Assembly (NCBI GenBank): GCA_038230695.1
Contig: JBBRMT010000037.1
Coordinates: 1 to 24,674, forward strand
From: QHBQ01 sp038230695
Lineage (GTDB): Bacteria > Chloroflexota > Chloroflexia > QHBQ01
Length of the DNA: 24,674 bases
Reading direction: 5' to 3'
Part shown: positions 1 through 7,658 of the stretch, piece by piece
How positions within the stretch are numbered: position 1 is the stretch's first letter
Layout of the letters: each line of letters opens with the position of its first letter
Position numbers and translations under genes: made by a program
The notes under the pieces: model-generated
Told to the model about the DNA's origin: nothing
Database searches by the model: none
The model's input: only the letters and a program-made list of their open reading frames with translations

Positions 1-202
1 CAGGAAGTTGCTTGCCGCTATCGCCCACCGCTGTGCTGTCCGGGGTAGCCGCTGCGGCCACAGTGGTGTGAATGGTTGCGCCCTGGGCGGGGGCGGCAGC
101 GCCACCGTTGGGCGCTTGTGCGGCGGCGAACATCACCATTGAGATTACCATCAGCACGGACACCACCACGCCAGCCACAAACGCTATGCTTGACTTCTTC
201 AT
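1..202 (-). CDS. N-terminus of an exported or membrane-anchored protein (partial, runs off window start)
   Basis: The reading frame starts at the ATG read on the minus strand at 202 and stays open to base 1, so only the first 67 or so residues are visible. It begins MKKSSIAFVAGVVVSVLMV, a short basic stretch followed by a hydrophobic segment of about 20 residues ending near AAAQA. This fits a signal peptide or a single membrane anchor. The rest is rich in Ala, Gly, Pro and Thr and shows no recognisable domain. A strong ribosome binding site (AAAGGAG) lies about 10 bases before the start, which supports this start over the overlapping longer frame. It lies downstream of the small lipoprotein gene on the same strand, so the two may be co-transcribed. 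The function is unknown. Confidence 0.7.
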   Translation of the reverse strand, partial: MKKSSIAFVAGVVVSVLMVISMVMFAAAQAPNGGAAAPAQGATIHTTVAAAATPDSTAVGDSGKQLP

Positions 203-328
203 TTTCGGTTTTCTCCTTTGCGGATATTGACAATTCAGGAGGATTGGCGCTGCGGCTAGCACTGCGATGCGCCCTCCGATAATATAGACGCAGTGGTTGG
301 GCAAAGCGCAACATGGATTTGGTGCCAG

Positions 329-466
329 CTAGCGATGCGGGGTGGGAGTATTCTGCTGCTGGTTGGGGGCAGGCGGGATGGGCGGGCTGTCGCAGGCAAG
401 CAGAAGCAAGCTGACGACTGTTATCAGCGCCAGGATTGCAATCCGGTATTTGCTTGCCTTGCCCAT
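329..466 (-). CDS. very small lipoprotein (45 residues)
   Basis: The frame reads MGKASKYRIAILALITVV followed by a lipobox, LLLLAC, with the lipidated cysteine at residue 25. The mature part is about 20 residues, rich in Pro and Gln, and ends at a TAG stop. A Shine-Dalgarno-like GGGGAG sits about 9 bases before the ATG, and a perfect TATAAT lies 36 bases upstream. Gene length, lipobox, ribosome binding site and promoter agree with each other, so this is probably a real gene although it is short. No domain is recognisable after the cysteine. It precedes the exported protein at 1-202 on the same strand with a gap of 126 bases. Confidence 0.55.
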   Translation of the reverse strand: MGKASKYRIAILALITVVSLLLLACDSPPIPPAPNQQQNTPTPHR

Positions 467-501
467 GGTGTTCTCCCCAACCTGATTACATTCCTGCTAG
501 T

Positions 502-507
502 ATTATA
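502..507 (-). promoter_or_regulatory. -10 box of the small lipoprotein gene
   Basis: The minus strand reads TATAAT here, 35 bases before the ATG at 466. No good -35 box is visible at 17-18 bases, so this is a partial promoter match. Confidence 0.45.
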
Positions 508-662
508 ACAGATGCTCCAGGCGGAAAGTTCCCGAAGAGCCTATCAGGTGGACGCAATCCGTCCCTGCTCTACCAATTCGTCACGATTTGATGAACCGTA
601 CCTTTTCCCAAATAGCCCAAATTACCTATAACTTTCTGCGTGTCAACCACGCCGCGCTGTGC
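508..662. other. intergenic region between divergent genes
   Basis: I see no supported gene here. It separates the minus-strand lipoprotein promoter from the plus-strand promoter at 663. A plus-strand frame opens at 640, but its start lies upstream of the -10 box, so it is unlikely to be the translation start. Confidence 0.4.
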
Positions 663-668
663 TATAAT
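663..668 (+). promoter_or_regulatory. -10 box for the TPR-like gene
   Basis: A perfect TATAAT, with a weak TGTCAA 16 bases upstream as a possible -35 box. Transcription from here would begin near 675, downstream of the first in-frame ATG at 640. That is why the start at 775 is preferred. Confidence 0.45.
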
Positions 669-707
669 CGTAGCAGAGCGGCAGGGCGAGTGCAACCCGC
701 CTCTAGC

Positions 708-742
708 CCTCACCTCAACCCTTTCCCAAATGGGCGAGGGAG
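708..742. repeat. CCCTCACC..CCC/GGGCGAGGG-type palindromic repeat
   Basis: An imperfect palindrome: a pyrimidine-rich arm (CCCTCACCTCAACCCTTTCCC), a short centre and the purine-rich arm GGGCGAGGGAGCG. Relatives occur at 3683-3712, 18484-18571 and 24610-24645. Here it lies in the untranslated leader of the TPR-like gene. Confidence 0.55.
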
Positions 743-774
743 CGAAGCCATCATCACTCATCACCCAAACACCG

Positions 775-1617
775 ATGCCTACACTGGCTGCAAACAAGCT
801 GATTACCCTTACGATCGACTCGACCTCCGAGGTAGTGGAGGCCGATGTCAGCACCATGCTGCGACTGGGGCAGCAGGCGCTGGCGGTGCGTAACTGGGCG
901 CTGGCCCGTCGCTACTTCAAGCGGCTGCTCGATCGCCAGCCCGACCACCAGGAGGCGCTGTTTCATCTGGCCGCCCTCGCCCCTAACCCCCAGCAGACAG
1001 TGGAGTACCTCAAGCGCATCCTCGACCTGAACCCCGACCATCACCGCGCCCGCACTGCGCTGCTACGCACCCAGCAGATTATGGTCAAGCAACTGGATAC
1101 CGCCCGCGACCCCATCGCCGCAGTTGCCGAGCAGATTGCCGCCTGCTACGGCCCTAGCCAACCCTTCACCGAAGAGGACTGGGCGGCGCAGCAGGCGACC
1201 ATCTTCGCCCGACCGCCGCGACATCTGCCCGCTGCCAGTCTGCTGCGCGTTGCCATTGCGGGTGGCGACTGGACACTTGCGGGCAACATCATCTGCGGCA
1301 GCGGCGTTCACCCCGACGAGATGCGCTTCATCCACGTCGCGCCTGCGGTTGCCGAGCGCATCCGTTGCGAACTGGCCCGCCAGCGACGGCAACGTCATGC
1401 CGAAACTTGCTATCAGGCAGCCCGCGTCCTCTGCAATCGTGGCGAATGGCGAGCCGCCCGCCACCAACTCGACCGCGCTCGCCACTTCCTTATGCCAGAT
1501 GCGCGTAGCAGCGATAGCCATATGAACCAATTTGCCCAGCTTGAACGTATAATTGACAATGGCCTCAACCCCCCACCCGTCACCGCCAAACCCGCCCGGT
1601 CACGGTTGACGCGCTAG
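775..1617 (+). CDS. TPR-like repeat protein
   Basis: This 280-residue protein has a helical repeat region early on: roughly residues 28-95 contain MLRLGQQALAVRNWALARR followed by a second unit around TVEYLKRILDLNPDHHRA. These match the spacing of tetratricopeptide repeats (small residue, Ala, Tyr/Phe, Pro near the turn). A further repeat-like stretch, ETCYQAARVLCNRGEWRAA, lies near the C-terminus. The middle part is not recognisable. There is no signal peptide or membrane segment, so it is probably cytoplasmic and binds other proteins. The start is uncertain: ATG 775 is the first in-frame start after the promoter, and ATG 856 is preceded by GTGGAGG about 12 bases upstream. The frame opens further upstream at 640, but that part would read through a palindromic repeat. 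Confidence 0.6.
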   Translation: MPTLAANKLITLTIDSTSEVVEADVSTMLRLGQQALAVRNWALARRYFKRLLDRQPDHQEALFHLAALAPNPQQTVEYLKRILDLNPDHHRARTALLRTQQIMVKQLDTARDPIAAVAEQIAACYGPSQPFTEEDWAAQQATIFARPPRHLPAASLLRVAIAGGDWTLAGNIICGSGVHPDEMRFIHVAPAVAERIRCELARQRRQRHAETCYQAARVLCNRGEWRAARHQLDRARHFLMPDARSSDSHMNQFAQLERIIDNGLNPPPVTAKPARSRLTR

Positions 1618-1627
1618 CTGATAGCGC

Positions 1628-1759
1628 GAATAACGGTTCGTTCCCAATGAAATTGGGTTGACGCACTGGGTGAATAACGGCTCGCCCTTACTGAAATTGG
1701 TTCGACGCGCTGGGTGAACAACGGTTCGCCCCTACTGAAATTGGGTTGACGCGCTGACC
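1628..1759. repeat. three tandem copies of a 44-bp repeat
   Basis: Units are 1628-1671, 1672-1715 and 1716-1759. Each begins GAAYAACGG and carries TTCGCCCCTACTGAAATTGG-like sequence followed by TTGACGCGCTG (with changes between copies). The unit resembles half of the GTAGGGGCGAACAACGGTTCGCCCC palindrome at 9620. The last copy supplies the apparent -35 box of the sortase promoter. Confidence 0.85.
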
Positions 1760-1774
1760 CGCTTGTGCTAAACT
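1746..1774 (+). promoter_or_regulatory. promoter for the sortase gene
   Basis: TTGACG (1746-1751), a 17-base spacer and TAAACT (1769-1774). The -35 box is part of the third 44-bp repeat unit. The distance to the gene start at 1872 leaves a leader of about 90 bases that contains a heptamer tract. Confidence 0.5.
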
Positions 1775-1821
1775 GCTGTTACGCTAGAGGGGACGATTAA
1801 CGTTGTAACCCCTGCCTATTA

Positions 1822-1846
1822 TTCTATCTTCTACCTTCTACCTTCA
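1822..1846. repeat. heptamer tandem repeat (TTCTACC type)
   Basis: TTCTATC, TTCTACC and TTCTACC in tandem, then a partial copy. The same heptamer recurs at 14414, 16645 and 19044. Confidence 0.7.
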
Positions 1847-1871
1847 TAGCCCTGGGAAGGAAAACCTACCC

Positions 1872-3251
1872 GTGAAACGTCTGCTCCCCGCCTTGCTTCT
1901 GCTGGCCGTCCTGCTTACCCCAATCATACCGCAACCTAGCGTGTCCGCCGCGCCTGCTGCTCAGGTTGCGCCCGCTGCCAATGATTCGGCCTTCGACCAT
2001 GTGTGGGAGCGTACCGATGAGTTGGTGGTATCCCACAACGTGGCCCGCACCTGGTACTGGGGGGTTAATCCCTTTGCCCGCCTTAACGAGTCGTTTGCCG
2101 ATGCAGCCGGTGGTAGCCGCCTGGTGCAGTATTACGACAAGGGGCGGATGGAGATCAACGACCCCAACGCTGATCGGAGCAACCCCTACTTCGTTACCAA
2201 TGGGCGGCTAGTTGCCGAGATGGTACAGGGACAGGTGCAGGTAGGTCTCAACCAGTATCAGCCCCTCGCTTCACCGCAACAGGCAATTGTGGGCGACGGC
2301 GCGGCCAACCCCGCTCCCACCTACCTCAGCTTGAAAGCGGTTGCCAACGTGGGGCCGGGCAGCAATGGCACAGTCGCGCCGCGACGCATCGGCCAGCTTG
2401 CCAACGCCACCCTCGACCAAGCGGGCAGCGTTGCCTCCAATAATGCTCTAGCAAACGCTCACTACGCCGCCACCCGCATCGCCGCCTATAGCCCGCAAAC
2501 CGGCCACAACATCCCCGCCGTATTCATGAACTTCCTTACCCAGAGCGGCCAGGTGTTGAACTGGCGGGTGCTGTACACCGACCAGATCATGAACTGGGTT
2601 GCCACCATGGGCTACCCCATCACCGAGCCTTACTGGGTGCATACCACCATCGGTGGGCGGGCGACCGATGTGCTGGTGCAGGTGTTCGAGCGGCGCATCC
2701 TCAGCTACAACCCCAACAATGACCCCGCCTGGCAGGTGGAGATGACCAATTTGGGTCGCCACTACTACGCATGGCGATACGGCAGCGATACGCCCGGGGC
2801 GCTCGGTCAGCTCACCCCCATTGCGGTGCGCGTAGTTGCCCCCGCTGCCCATGTGGACACCGGCATCATCGAAACCTATGTGGTAGATAACGTCTGGCAG
2901 GTGGCCGATTATGCTGCGGGCCACCTCTACGGCACCAGCTACCCCGGCCAGCCCGGCAACTCCGTCTACGCTGGTCACAACAACTGGCACGGCGAAGTCT
3001 TCCGAGACCTATACCTGCTGCAGCCCGGCGATACCTTTACCATGTACATGAGCGACGGCACGACCCACCATTATCGAGTGGACCAGAACATTGCGTTGCT
3101 GGAAGCAGGCGTTTCCCTCGCTGTCCGGGTCCAGCACGCGCTCGAATATACCTCTGGCAACACGCCTGACGAGCGGGTGACGCTGATCACCTGCTGGCCT
3201 TACACCACCTACGACCACCGCATCGTGGTTATCGGCCACCCCATTCCGTGA
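1872..3251 (+). CDS. exported class-unassigned sortase with large N-terminal domain
   Basis: The 459-residue protein starts with a signal peptide (MKRLLPALLLLAVLLTPIIP, then Ala-rich to about residue 35). Residues 40-300 form the domain seen before sortases in Chloroflexota, with WYWGVNPFARL, GGSRLVQYYDKGRMEIN and TNGRLVAEM. The C-terminal 145 residues are the sortase fold. The expected catalytic residues are present: His369 in VYAGHNNWHG, Cys441 in LITCWPY and Arg450 in YDHRIVVIGHP. Sortases cleave a sorting signal and transfer the protein to a cell-surface nucleophile. The substrate here is unknown, and no obvious sorting-signal protein is in the window. The protein ends right after the sortase core with no C-terminal membrane anchor. 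GGAAGG lies about 11 bases before the GTG/ATG region, and the chosen start gives a clean signal peptide. Confidence 0.9.
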   Translation: MKRLLPALLLLAVLLTPIIPQPSVSAAPAAQVAPAANDSAFDHVWERTDELVVSHNVARTWYWGVNPFARLNESFADAAGGSRLVQYYDKGRMEINDPNADRSNPYFVTNGRLVAEMVQGQVQVGLNQYQPLASPQQAIVGDGAANPAPTYLSLKAVANVGPGSNGTVAPRRIGQLANATLDQAGSVASNNALANAHYAATRIAAYSPQTGHNIPAVFMNFLTQSGQVLNWRVLYTDQIMNWVATMGYPITEPYWVHTTIGGRATDVLVQVFERRILSYNPNNDPAWQVEMTNLGRHYYAWRYGSDTPGALGQLTPIAVRVVAPAAHVDTGIIETYVVDNVWQVADYAAGHLYGTSYPGQPGNSVYAGHNNWHGEVFRDLYLLQPGDTFTMYMSDGTTHHYRVDQNIALLEAGVSLAVRVQHALEYTSGNTPDERVTLITCWPYTTYDHRIVVIGHPIP

Positions 3252-3277
3252 GGACTGAGGACTGAGAATTGAGTGGA
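3250..3277. repeat. heptamer tandem repeat (GAGGACT type)
   Basis: GAGGACT, GAGGACT, GAGAATT and GAGTGGA in register. It begins within the stop codon of the sortase gene. Confidence 0.65.
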
Positions 3278-3284
3278 ATTGACA

Positions 3285-3307
3285 TAGGGGCGGGCGGCCC
3301 GCCCTGC
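3285..3307. repeat. TAGGGGCGGGCGGCCCGCCC palindrome
   Basis: A short member of the GTAGGGGCG family directly after the sortase gene. It could fold as a hairpin and might act as a terminator, but there is no T tract. Confidence 0.55.
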
Positions 3308-3363
3308 CGCGCTGCACCAATGCTCATTCAACCTTCTATACCCACCTGCTACTCTCAAAAGTT

Positions 3364-3372
3364 TGGTATAAT
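3364..3372 (+). promoter_or_regulatory. extended -10 promoter of murE
   Basis: TTGGTATAAT: a perfect TATAAT (3367-3372) with the TG of an extended -10. No clear -35 box is present. The leader to the TTG start is about 55-60 bases. Confidence 0.6.
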
Positions 3373-3435
3373 GTGCGCTAACAAATATTGTAAGCCAGCC
3401 CGTCGCCGCTGCCGGGCGCACAAGGAGGCATCACC

Positions 3436-5004
3436 TTGAAACTAGGTGAACTGGTAGCGGCCAGTCCGATGGCCGAGTTGTTGGAAGATGCGCCCGCTAA
3501 CGCGCCGGAACTAGAGGTTACCGGCGTCGCCTACGACTCGCGGGAAGTAAAGCCGGGTAGCCTGTTCGTTGCCCGCCACGAAAAGGGCTATCGCGTGGAC
3601 GGCCATCAGTATATCCCTGCCGCCGCCGCCAATGGCGCGGTTGCCGCCGTCGTCCAGCCGGAATACCTTAGCGACAACAATCCCTCCCCTGCAATCAGGG
3701 AAGGTAAGGGTGGGACACTGCCCCTGATTGTTACCCCCGATAGTAGTGCGGCGTTGGCCGATTTTGCCGCCGCCTTCTATGGCTATCCCGCCCGCAAGCT
3801 GCGCGTAATTGGTGTAACCGGCACCGACGGCAAAACCACCACCACCTTCCTGATTAGCAAGGTGCTGGAGCAGGGCGGGCATAAGACCGGGCTATTCGGC
3901 ACCGTCTACTTCAAAGTCGGCGCACAGCTGTGGGATAACCCTACCCGCGCCACCACTCCCGAAGCGGTGGAGGTGCAGGAGTTGATGGCCCAGATGGTGG
4001 CGGATGGCTGCGACTACGCGGTGCTGGAGTCGTCGTCGCACGGGCTGGCACAGCATCGGCTCGACCACTGCGAGTACGATGTCGCAGTGTTTACCAATAT
4101 CAGCCACGAACACCTCGACTTCCACGGCACGGTGGAAGCGTACCGGCTGGCGAAAGCCAAGCTGTTCGATTTCCTCGGCACTGGGATGGACAAAGGCATC
4201 CCCAAAGTTGGCGTGGTCAACCTTGACGACCCCCAGGCAAAGATGTATATTGAGCGCGTGCCAGCAGGCGGGCGGCTGCTGACCTATGCGGTAGATGACG
4301 AACAGGCCGACGTTCGCGCCCTGAACATCGTTTCTAGCGCGACCGGGCTACGTTACACCGCGGCTACGCCGATGGGCAACCTCGACCTGAACCTGCTGCT
4401 CACTGGTAGCTTCAACGTTTACAATTCGCTGGCTGCGATCGCGGTGGGCATCTCTCAGGGTGTCAGCCTTGCGGATATAAAGACAGCGCTGGAGCAGGTG
4501 CCGGGCGTGGCGGGGCGGATGGAGCAGATCCAGGCGGGGCAGGACTTCACCTGCATCGTGGATTATGCCCACACCCCCGGCGCAATGGACAAGGTGCTGG
4601 GTGTCCTACGCCCGTTGACCACAGGTAAGCTGATTAGCGTAGTCGGCAGCGCGGGTGAACGCGACCTTGCCAAGCGGCCCATGATTGGCGCAACTACAAC
4701 CAGGTGGAGCGACCTTGTGGTGTTTACCGACGAGGATCCGCGCTTCGAGGATCCGATGGAGATTATCAACGAAATCGCCGCTGGCGCTGAGGATGCGGGC
4801 AAGCGCGAGGGCCGCGACTTCCTCAAGATTGTAGACCGCCACGCCGCCATCGCTACCGCTTTTGATCACGCATCGGCGGGTGACATTGTGGCGCTACTGG
4901 GCAAAGGCCACGAGCAGTGCATCATCGTCGGCAAGGACAAGCTGCCCTGGGATGACCGCACCGTGGCTCGCGAACTACTTGAAGGCATGAGGCATGAAGC
5001 ATGA
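3436..5004 (+). CDS. murE: UDP-N-acetylmuramoyl-tripeptide synthetase (MurE)
   Basis: MurE adds the third, usually diamino, residue to UDP-MurNAc-L-Ala-D-Glu in peptidoglycan synthesis in the cytoplasm. The 522-residue length is slightly above usual. Visible motifs are the N-terminal domain motif YDSREVKPGSLF, the ATP loop GTDGKTTT (129-136), SSSHGLAQHRLD (199-210), HLDFHGT (226-232), a probable carbamylated Lys240 in YRLAKAKLF, DYAHTPGAMD (376-385) and GKGHE (489-493). The segment that selects the amino acid reads TDEDPRFEDP (431-440), not the DNPR of meso-diaminopimelate enzymes. The added residue therefore cannot be read off. Ornithine is known in Chloroflexus relatives. Translation starts at TTG, supported by AAGGAGG seven bases upstream. 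Residues 80-95 (SDNNPSPAIREGKGGT) look like an in-frame palindromic repeat inserted in a loop. Confidence 0.95.
   Translation: MKLGELVAASPMAELLEDAPANAPELEVTGVAYDSREVKPGSLFVARHEKGYRVDGHQYIPAAAANGAVAAVVQPEYLSDNNPSPAIREGKGGTLPLIVTPDSSAALADFAAAFYGYPARKLRVIGVTGTDGKTTTTFLISKVLEQGGHKTGLFGTVYFKVGAQLWDNPTRATTPEAVEVQELMAQMVADGCDYAVLESSSHGLAQHRLDHCEYDVAVFTNISHEHLDFHGTVEAYRLAKAKLFDFLGTGMDKGIPKVGVVNLDDPQAKMYIERVPAGGRLLTYAVDDEQADVRALNIVSSATGLRYTAATPMGNLDLNLLLTGSFNVYNSLAAIAVGISQGVSLADIKTALEQVPGVAGRMEQIQAGQDFTCIVDYAHTPGAMDKVLGVLRPLTTGKLISVVGSAGERDLAKRPMIGATTTRWSDLVVFTDEDPRFEDPMEIINEIAAGAEDAGKREGRDFLKIVDRHAAIATAFDHASAGDIVALLGKGHEQCIIVGKDKLPWDDRTVARELLEGMRHEA
3683..3712. repeat. palindromic repeat inside murE
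   Basis: CCCTCCCC...GGGAAGG-type imperfect palindrome translated as NPSPAIREGKGG. It fits the family at 708, 18484 and 24610. Confidence 0.5.
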
Positions 5005-5110
5005 GTAGGGGCGCATGACATACGCCCACTCGAAGAGAATCAATGCCGATTGTAACTACAAAACTTGGCGTAGGGGCGAATCGCATACGCCCATTCAACT
5101 TTCAACTTCT
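5005..5110. repeat. two GTAGGGGCG palindromes followed by a heptamer pair
   Basis: GTAGGGGCG...TACGCCCACTC at 5005-5031 and GTAGGGGCG...TACGCCCATTC at 5070-5096, spaced by 65 bases. TTCAACT twice follows at 5094-5107, right before the ATG at 5111. This fills the murE to TolB-like gap. Confidence 0.7.
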
Positions 5111-6130
5111 ATGAAACCAACACATCGTATAACCTGGCTATTTGTTTTTGCCGCCCTGATGCTGGCAGGCTACGGCGTGTTCGGCATCTTCAGCCGAGCT
5201 ACCACCAGCGTTGCCGCGCAATTCAGCGGCAGCCTCCTCTATACCCATGCCAACCAGATCTGGCAGTGGCGCGACGGCAACAATAGCCGCATCTCGGTTG
5301 CGGGCAAGGCAAAACCGGACGCGCCCGCCAGCGATCCAGAGGAGCTAGAAACCCAGCCCGCCTGGTCGCCCGACGGCACAAAGCTCGCCTATGTCCGCTA
5401 CGGAGATTCATACTCCGATGTAGTGGTCGCCAACGCTAACGGCAGTAACGTGGTGCGCCTCACCAACGACTTCAGCAGCGCCACCCCCGGCACTCAGGAT
5501 TACGTTAGCGGCACCAACTGGGCATTTGGCCCTTCATGGCGGCCCGACGGCCAGCGCCTCGCCTTCCTGCACGACAAGGGCAGCGATCCCCTGGCGGTCT
5601 GGTCAATGGCAAGCGTGCCGGACGATACTAGTTACAAACGCCTCAGCCCTGCTGCAATTAGCAACGTAGGCTTCGAGCGTCCCCAGTGGTCGCCCAACAA
5701 CGATAGTATCATCGCCACCAACTATGAGAGCAGCAAGGCGGAGATCTGGAAGTATGTAATTGATAGCGACACCTGGATTAGCATAATCAAGGCGGACGAG
5801 GCCGATTACGATCCCACCTGGTCGCCGGACGGCAAGTACATCGCTTATGCCGCCCAGGTAGGAGGCAAGAATAGCATCTGGGTCGCCCACGCCGACGGCA
5901 GTGGCGCAACCCAGCTAATCGGCAATGGCGATATTGACAAGGGCTTGCGTAGCCCCGCCTGGTCGCCTGGCGGTAACGCGATTGCCTACCTCAAGATGAA
6001 CAGCAATGGCTTCAACCTCTTTGCAGTCAGCCTCGATACCAGTGGTGGCGGCTTCAAGGCGGGTAGCCCTCAGCAGCTTACCAATGATAACCTGATTAGC
6101 GGCACCGGCGGATTGTCCTGGGGCAAGTAG
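5111..6130 (+). CDS. membrane-anchored TolB-like beta-propeller protein
   Basis: This 339-residue protein has an N-terminal hydrophobic segment (about residues 7-27, ITWLFVFAALMLAGYGVFGI) that would act as a signal anchor. Five PD40/TolB-type blades follow, each marked by an AWSPDGTKLAY-like motif: AWSPDGTKLAYV, SWRPDGQRLAFL, QWSPNNDSIIAT, TWSPDGKYIAYA and AWSPGGNAIAYL. The family usually acts outside the cytoplasmic membrane and binds other proteins or cell-wall components. The role here is not known, and no tol-pal genes are nearby. The frame is open upstream to 5015, but that part would be translated palindromic repeats, so ATG 5111 is preferred. There is no clear ribosome binding site. 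It follows murE on the same strand with about 106 bases of repeats between. Confidence 0.8.
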   Translation: MKPTHRITWLFVFAALMLAGYGVFGIFSRATTSVAAQFSGSLLYTHANQIWQWRDGNNSRISVAGKAKPDAPASDPEELETQPAWSPDGTKLAYVRYGDSYSDVVVANANGSNVVRLTNDFSSATPGTQDYVSGTNWAFGPSWRPDGQRLAFLHDKGSDPLAVWSMASVPDDTSYKRLSPAAISNVGFERPQWSPNNDSIIATNYESSKAEIWKYVIDSDTWISIIKADEADYDPTWSPDGKYIAYAAQVGGKNSIWVAHADGSGATQLIGNGDIDKGLRSPAWSPGGNAIAYLKMNSNGFNLFAVSLDTSGGGFKAGSPQQLTNDNLISGTGGLSWGK

Positions 6131-6158
6131 CCAGCAGCGTTACTCGCAAGGTTCGCAC

Positions 6159-6857
6159 TCAATCCTCAGCCCGCGACATTCGCTGCTGCCCATACTGGCA
6201 GGGTAGGTCGAGCAAGGGGCAGGCAGCGCAGCGGGGGGTGGGGCGGCAGGTGCGTGAGCCATGTTCGTCGAGCAAGGCGTGATATTCGCTGAACAGCGGC
6301 ACATCAGGCGGCAGGCTGGTGAAGCGTTCTTGCAGCGCGTGGTAGGTAATGGCAGTGGTGACGATACCCAGGCGGGTGAGGATGCGCTGGGTATAGGAGT
6401 CGACCACGAAGATGGGCTGGCAAGCGGCGTAGAGGATTATATCATCGGCGGTTTCGGGGCCGATGCCCCACACGCCCAGCAGTTGACGGCGCATCTCTGC
6501 CGCGGGCAGGGCGAACAATGAGGCGAGATTGCCACCATGCTGCGCGAACAAAAATGCGGTGAAGGCTTGTAGCTTGGCCGCTTTCGCGTTATAATACCCC
6601 GATGGGCGAATTAGATCGATCAAATCGGCGCGAGGCAACTGCTGGATGGCGGCAGGCGACATGGCATCAGCGGCGATCAGGTTGTTGATGCTGCGCTCCA
6701 CGCTGCGCCAGCTTGTACCCTGGGTCAGAATTGCGCCGACGATCACCTCAAATGGCGTGCCGGTCTGACTGGGCCACCATTCTTGCAGGCCATAACAGGC
6801 AACTAGTCGGGAGTATATCTCCATCAAGAGGGTGGGGTCGAGGTGTTCGTCGCTCAT
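6159..6857 (-). CDS. HhH-GPD DNA glycosylase related to endonuclease III (MagIII-like)
   Basis: This 232-residue protein has the helix-hairpin-helix motif LLGVWGIGPETADDI (126-140), followed by the catalytic aspartate, Asp153, in VVDSYTQRI. Endonuclease III has a lysine in the motif (GRKTA); here the equivalent residue is Glu135. That matches monofunctional glycosylases such as the 3-methyladenine glycosylase MagIII group and argues against AP lyase activity. Four cysteines at 204, 210, 213 and 220 (C-x5-C-x2-C-x6-C) suggest a 4Fe-4S cluster with spacing slightly different from endonuclease III. The likely role is removal of damaged bases in base excision repair. It converges with the TolB-like gene, leaving a 28-base gap. 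No ribosome binding site is visible before the ATG. Confidence 0.85.
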   Translation of the reverse strand: MSDEHLDPTLLMEIYSRLVACYGLQEWWPSQTGTPFEVIVGAILTQGTSWRSVERSINNLIAADAMSPAAIQQLPRADLIDLIRPSGYYNAKAAKLQAFTAFLFAQHGGNLASLFALPAAEMRRQLLGVWGIGPETADDIILYAACQPIFVVDSYTQRILTRLGIVTTAITYHALQERFTSLPPDVPLFSEYHALLDEHGSRTCRPTPRCAACPLLDLPCQYGQQRMSRAED

Positions 6858-6959
6858 CGTTGGTTCGTTTTCCGCGCACGGCGTTCGTGCGCCATTTTAT
6901 TGACTATCCACCAACCCAACCTTCGCCTCAACAGGCCGCGATACCAACTCGGAGGGTTA

Positions 6960-7658
6960 ATGGGCAGTATCATCAGGGTGTTCGCCAGGCTACTTCAGCT
7001 AATCGCTGCGGTATTGCGCCGACGTTCGCGGCGGCGACAGTCTGGCGCGACCACGAACAAGGCGAGAGCGGCAAAGGCGCAAGCCTCGCTAACCGCACAT
7101 CAGCAACGCAGCGTGCCTAAAGGCGGGCTGAACCGCCGCGAACGCCGCCAGCGGGAGCGCCAGCACGCTGATGAGGTGTTCGGGCCTGCGCTGGAAGCTG
7201 CTTCAGCCAAGCACCTCACGTCTGCTATGCTATCCGCTGATCCACCACCGCCTCTACCCATCAAGGAAGAGTTGGAGATGCGCCAGCGCACCATGCCGTT
7301 CAAAGTAGCGAATATGGAGAACTTTGCGCTCACGGCGGAGAGCGCCTTTGAACATAAGTACAATAACGTGATGCTTACGGTTCAGGGCCGCGTTAGCAAG
7401 CGACTATCCACCGACACGATCGGCAATCGCCATCAACGTTTCGTTATCGCCCTGCCCGACGGCCAATCCATCCTGGTAGTCCACAACATTGACGATGCGC
7501 CACGGGTGCCGCTGCGGGTGGGCGACCAGTTGGAGGTGCGTGGGCGATATATCTGGAACGAACAGGGCGGCGAGATGCACTGGACCCATCACGACCCGCT
7601 TGGCAAACTGGCGGGCGGCTACATCGAGATGCTAAACACGCGCCAGAGGTACGAGTGA
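6960..7658 (+). CDS. DUF3465-domain protein with basic N-terminal extension
   Basis: The protein has 232 residues. Its C-terminal 110 residues carry the DUF3465 signature: HQRFVIALPDGQSILVVHN, then RVGDQLEVRGRYIWNE, then MHWTHHDPLGKLAGGYIE. This domain is an OB-like beta-rich fold of unknown function. The N-terminus has a hydrophobic stretch (IIRVFARLLQLIAAVL) followed by clusters of Arg and Lys (RRRSRRRQ, NRRERRQRERQ), which could bind membranes or nucleic acid. ATG 6960 has GGAGGG three bases away from its TTA spacer and is preferred to the upstream open frame from 6843. The stop overlaps the murG start by four bases (GTGA), so the two genes are probably translationally coupled. Confidence 0.8.
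   Translation: MGSIIRVFARLLQLIAAVLRRRSRRRQSGATTNKARAAKAQASLTAHQQRSVPKGGLNRRERRQRERQHADEVFGPALEAASAKHLTSAMLSADPPPPLPIKEELEMRQRTMPFKVANMENFALTAESAFEHKYNNVMLTVQGRVSKRLSTDTIGNRHQRFVIALPDGQSILVVHNIDDAPRVPLRVGDQLEVRGRYIWNEQGGEMHWTHHDPLGKLAGGYIEMLNTRQRYE

Noticed and set aside
18..314. 98-residue minus-strand frame
   Set aside because: It is out of frame with the exported protein starting at 202, which has a signal peptide and a strong ribosome binding site. Its composition is Arg-rich, as in shadow frames.
293..508. 71-residue plus-strand frame
   Set aside because: It is opposite to the small lipoprotein, which has a lipobox and a ribosome binding site. The plus-strand protein has no recognisable features.
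545..602. tRNA-like D-arm sequence on the minus strand (TTGGTAGAGCA)
   Set aside because: No matching acceptor stem, anticodon stem or T-arm could be placed around it.
640..774. Upstream extension of the TPR-like gene
   Set aside because: It starts before the -10 box and would translate a palindromic repeat found elsewhere between genes.
1628..1759. CRISPR array
   Set aside because: Three units are contiguous with no unique spacers and vary between copies.
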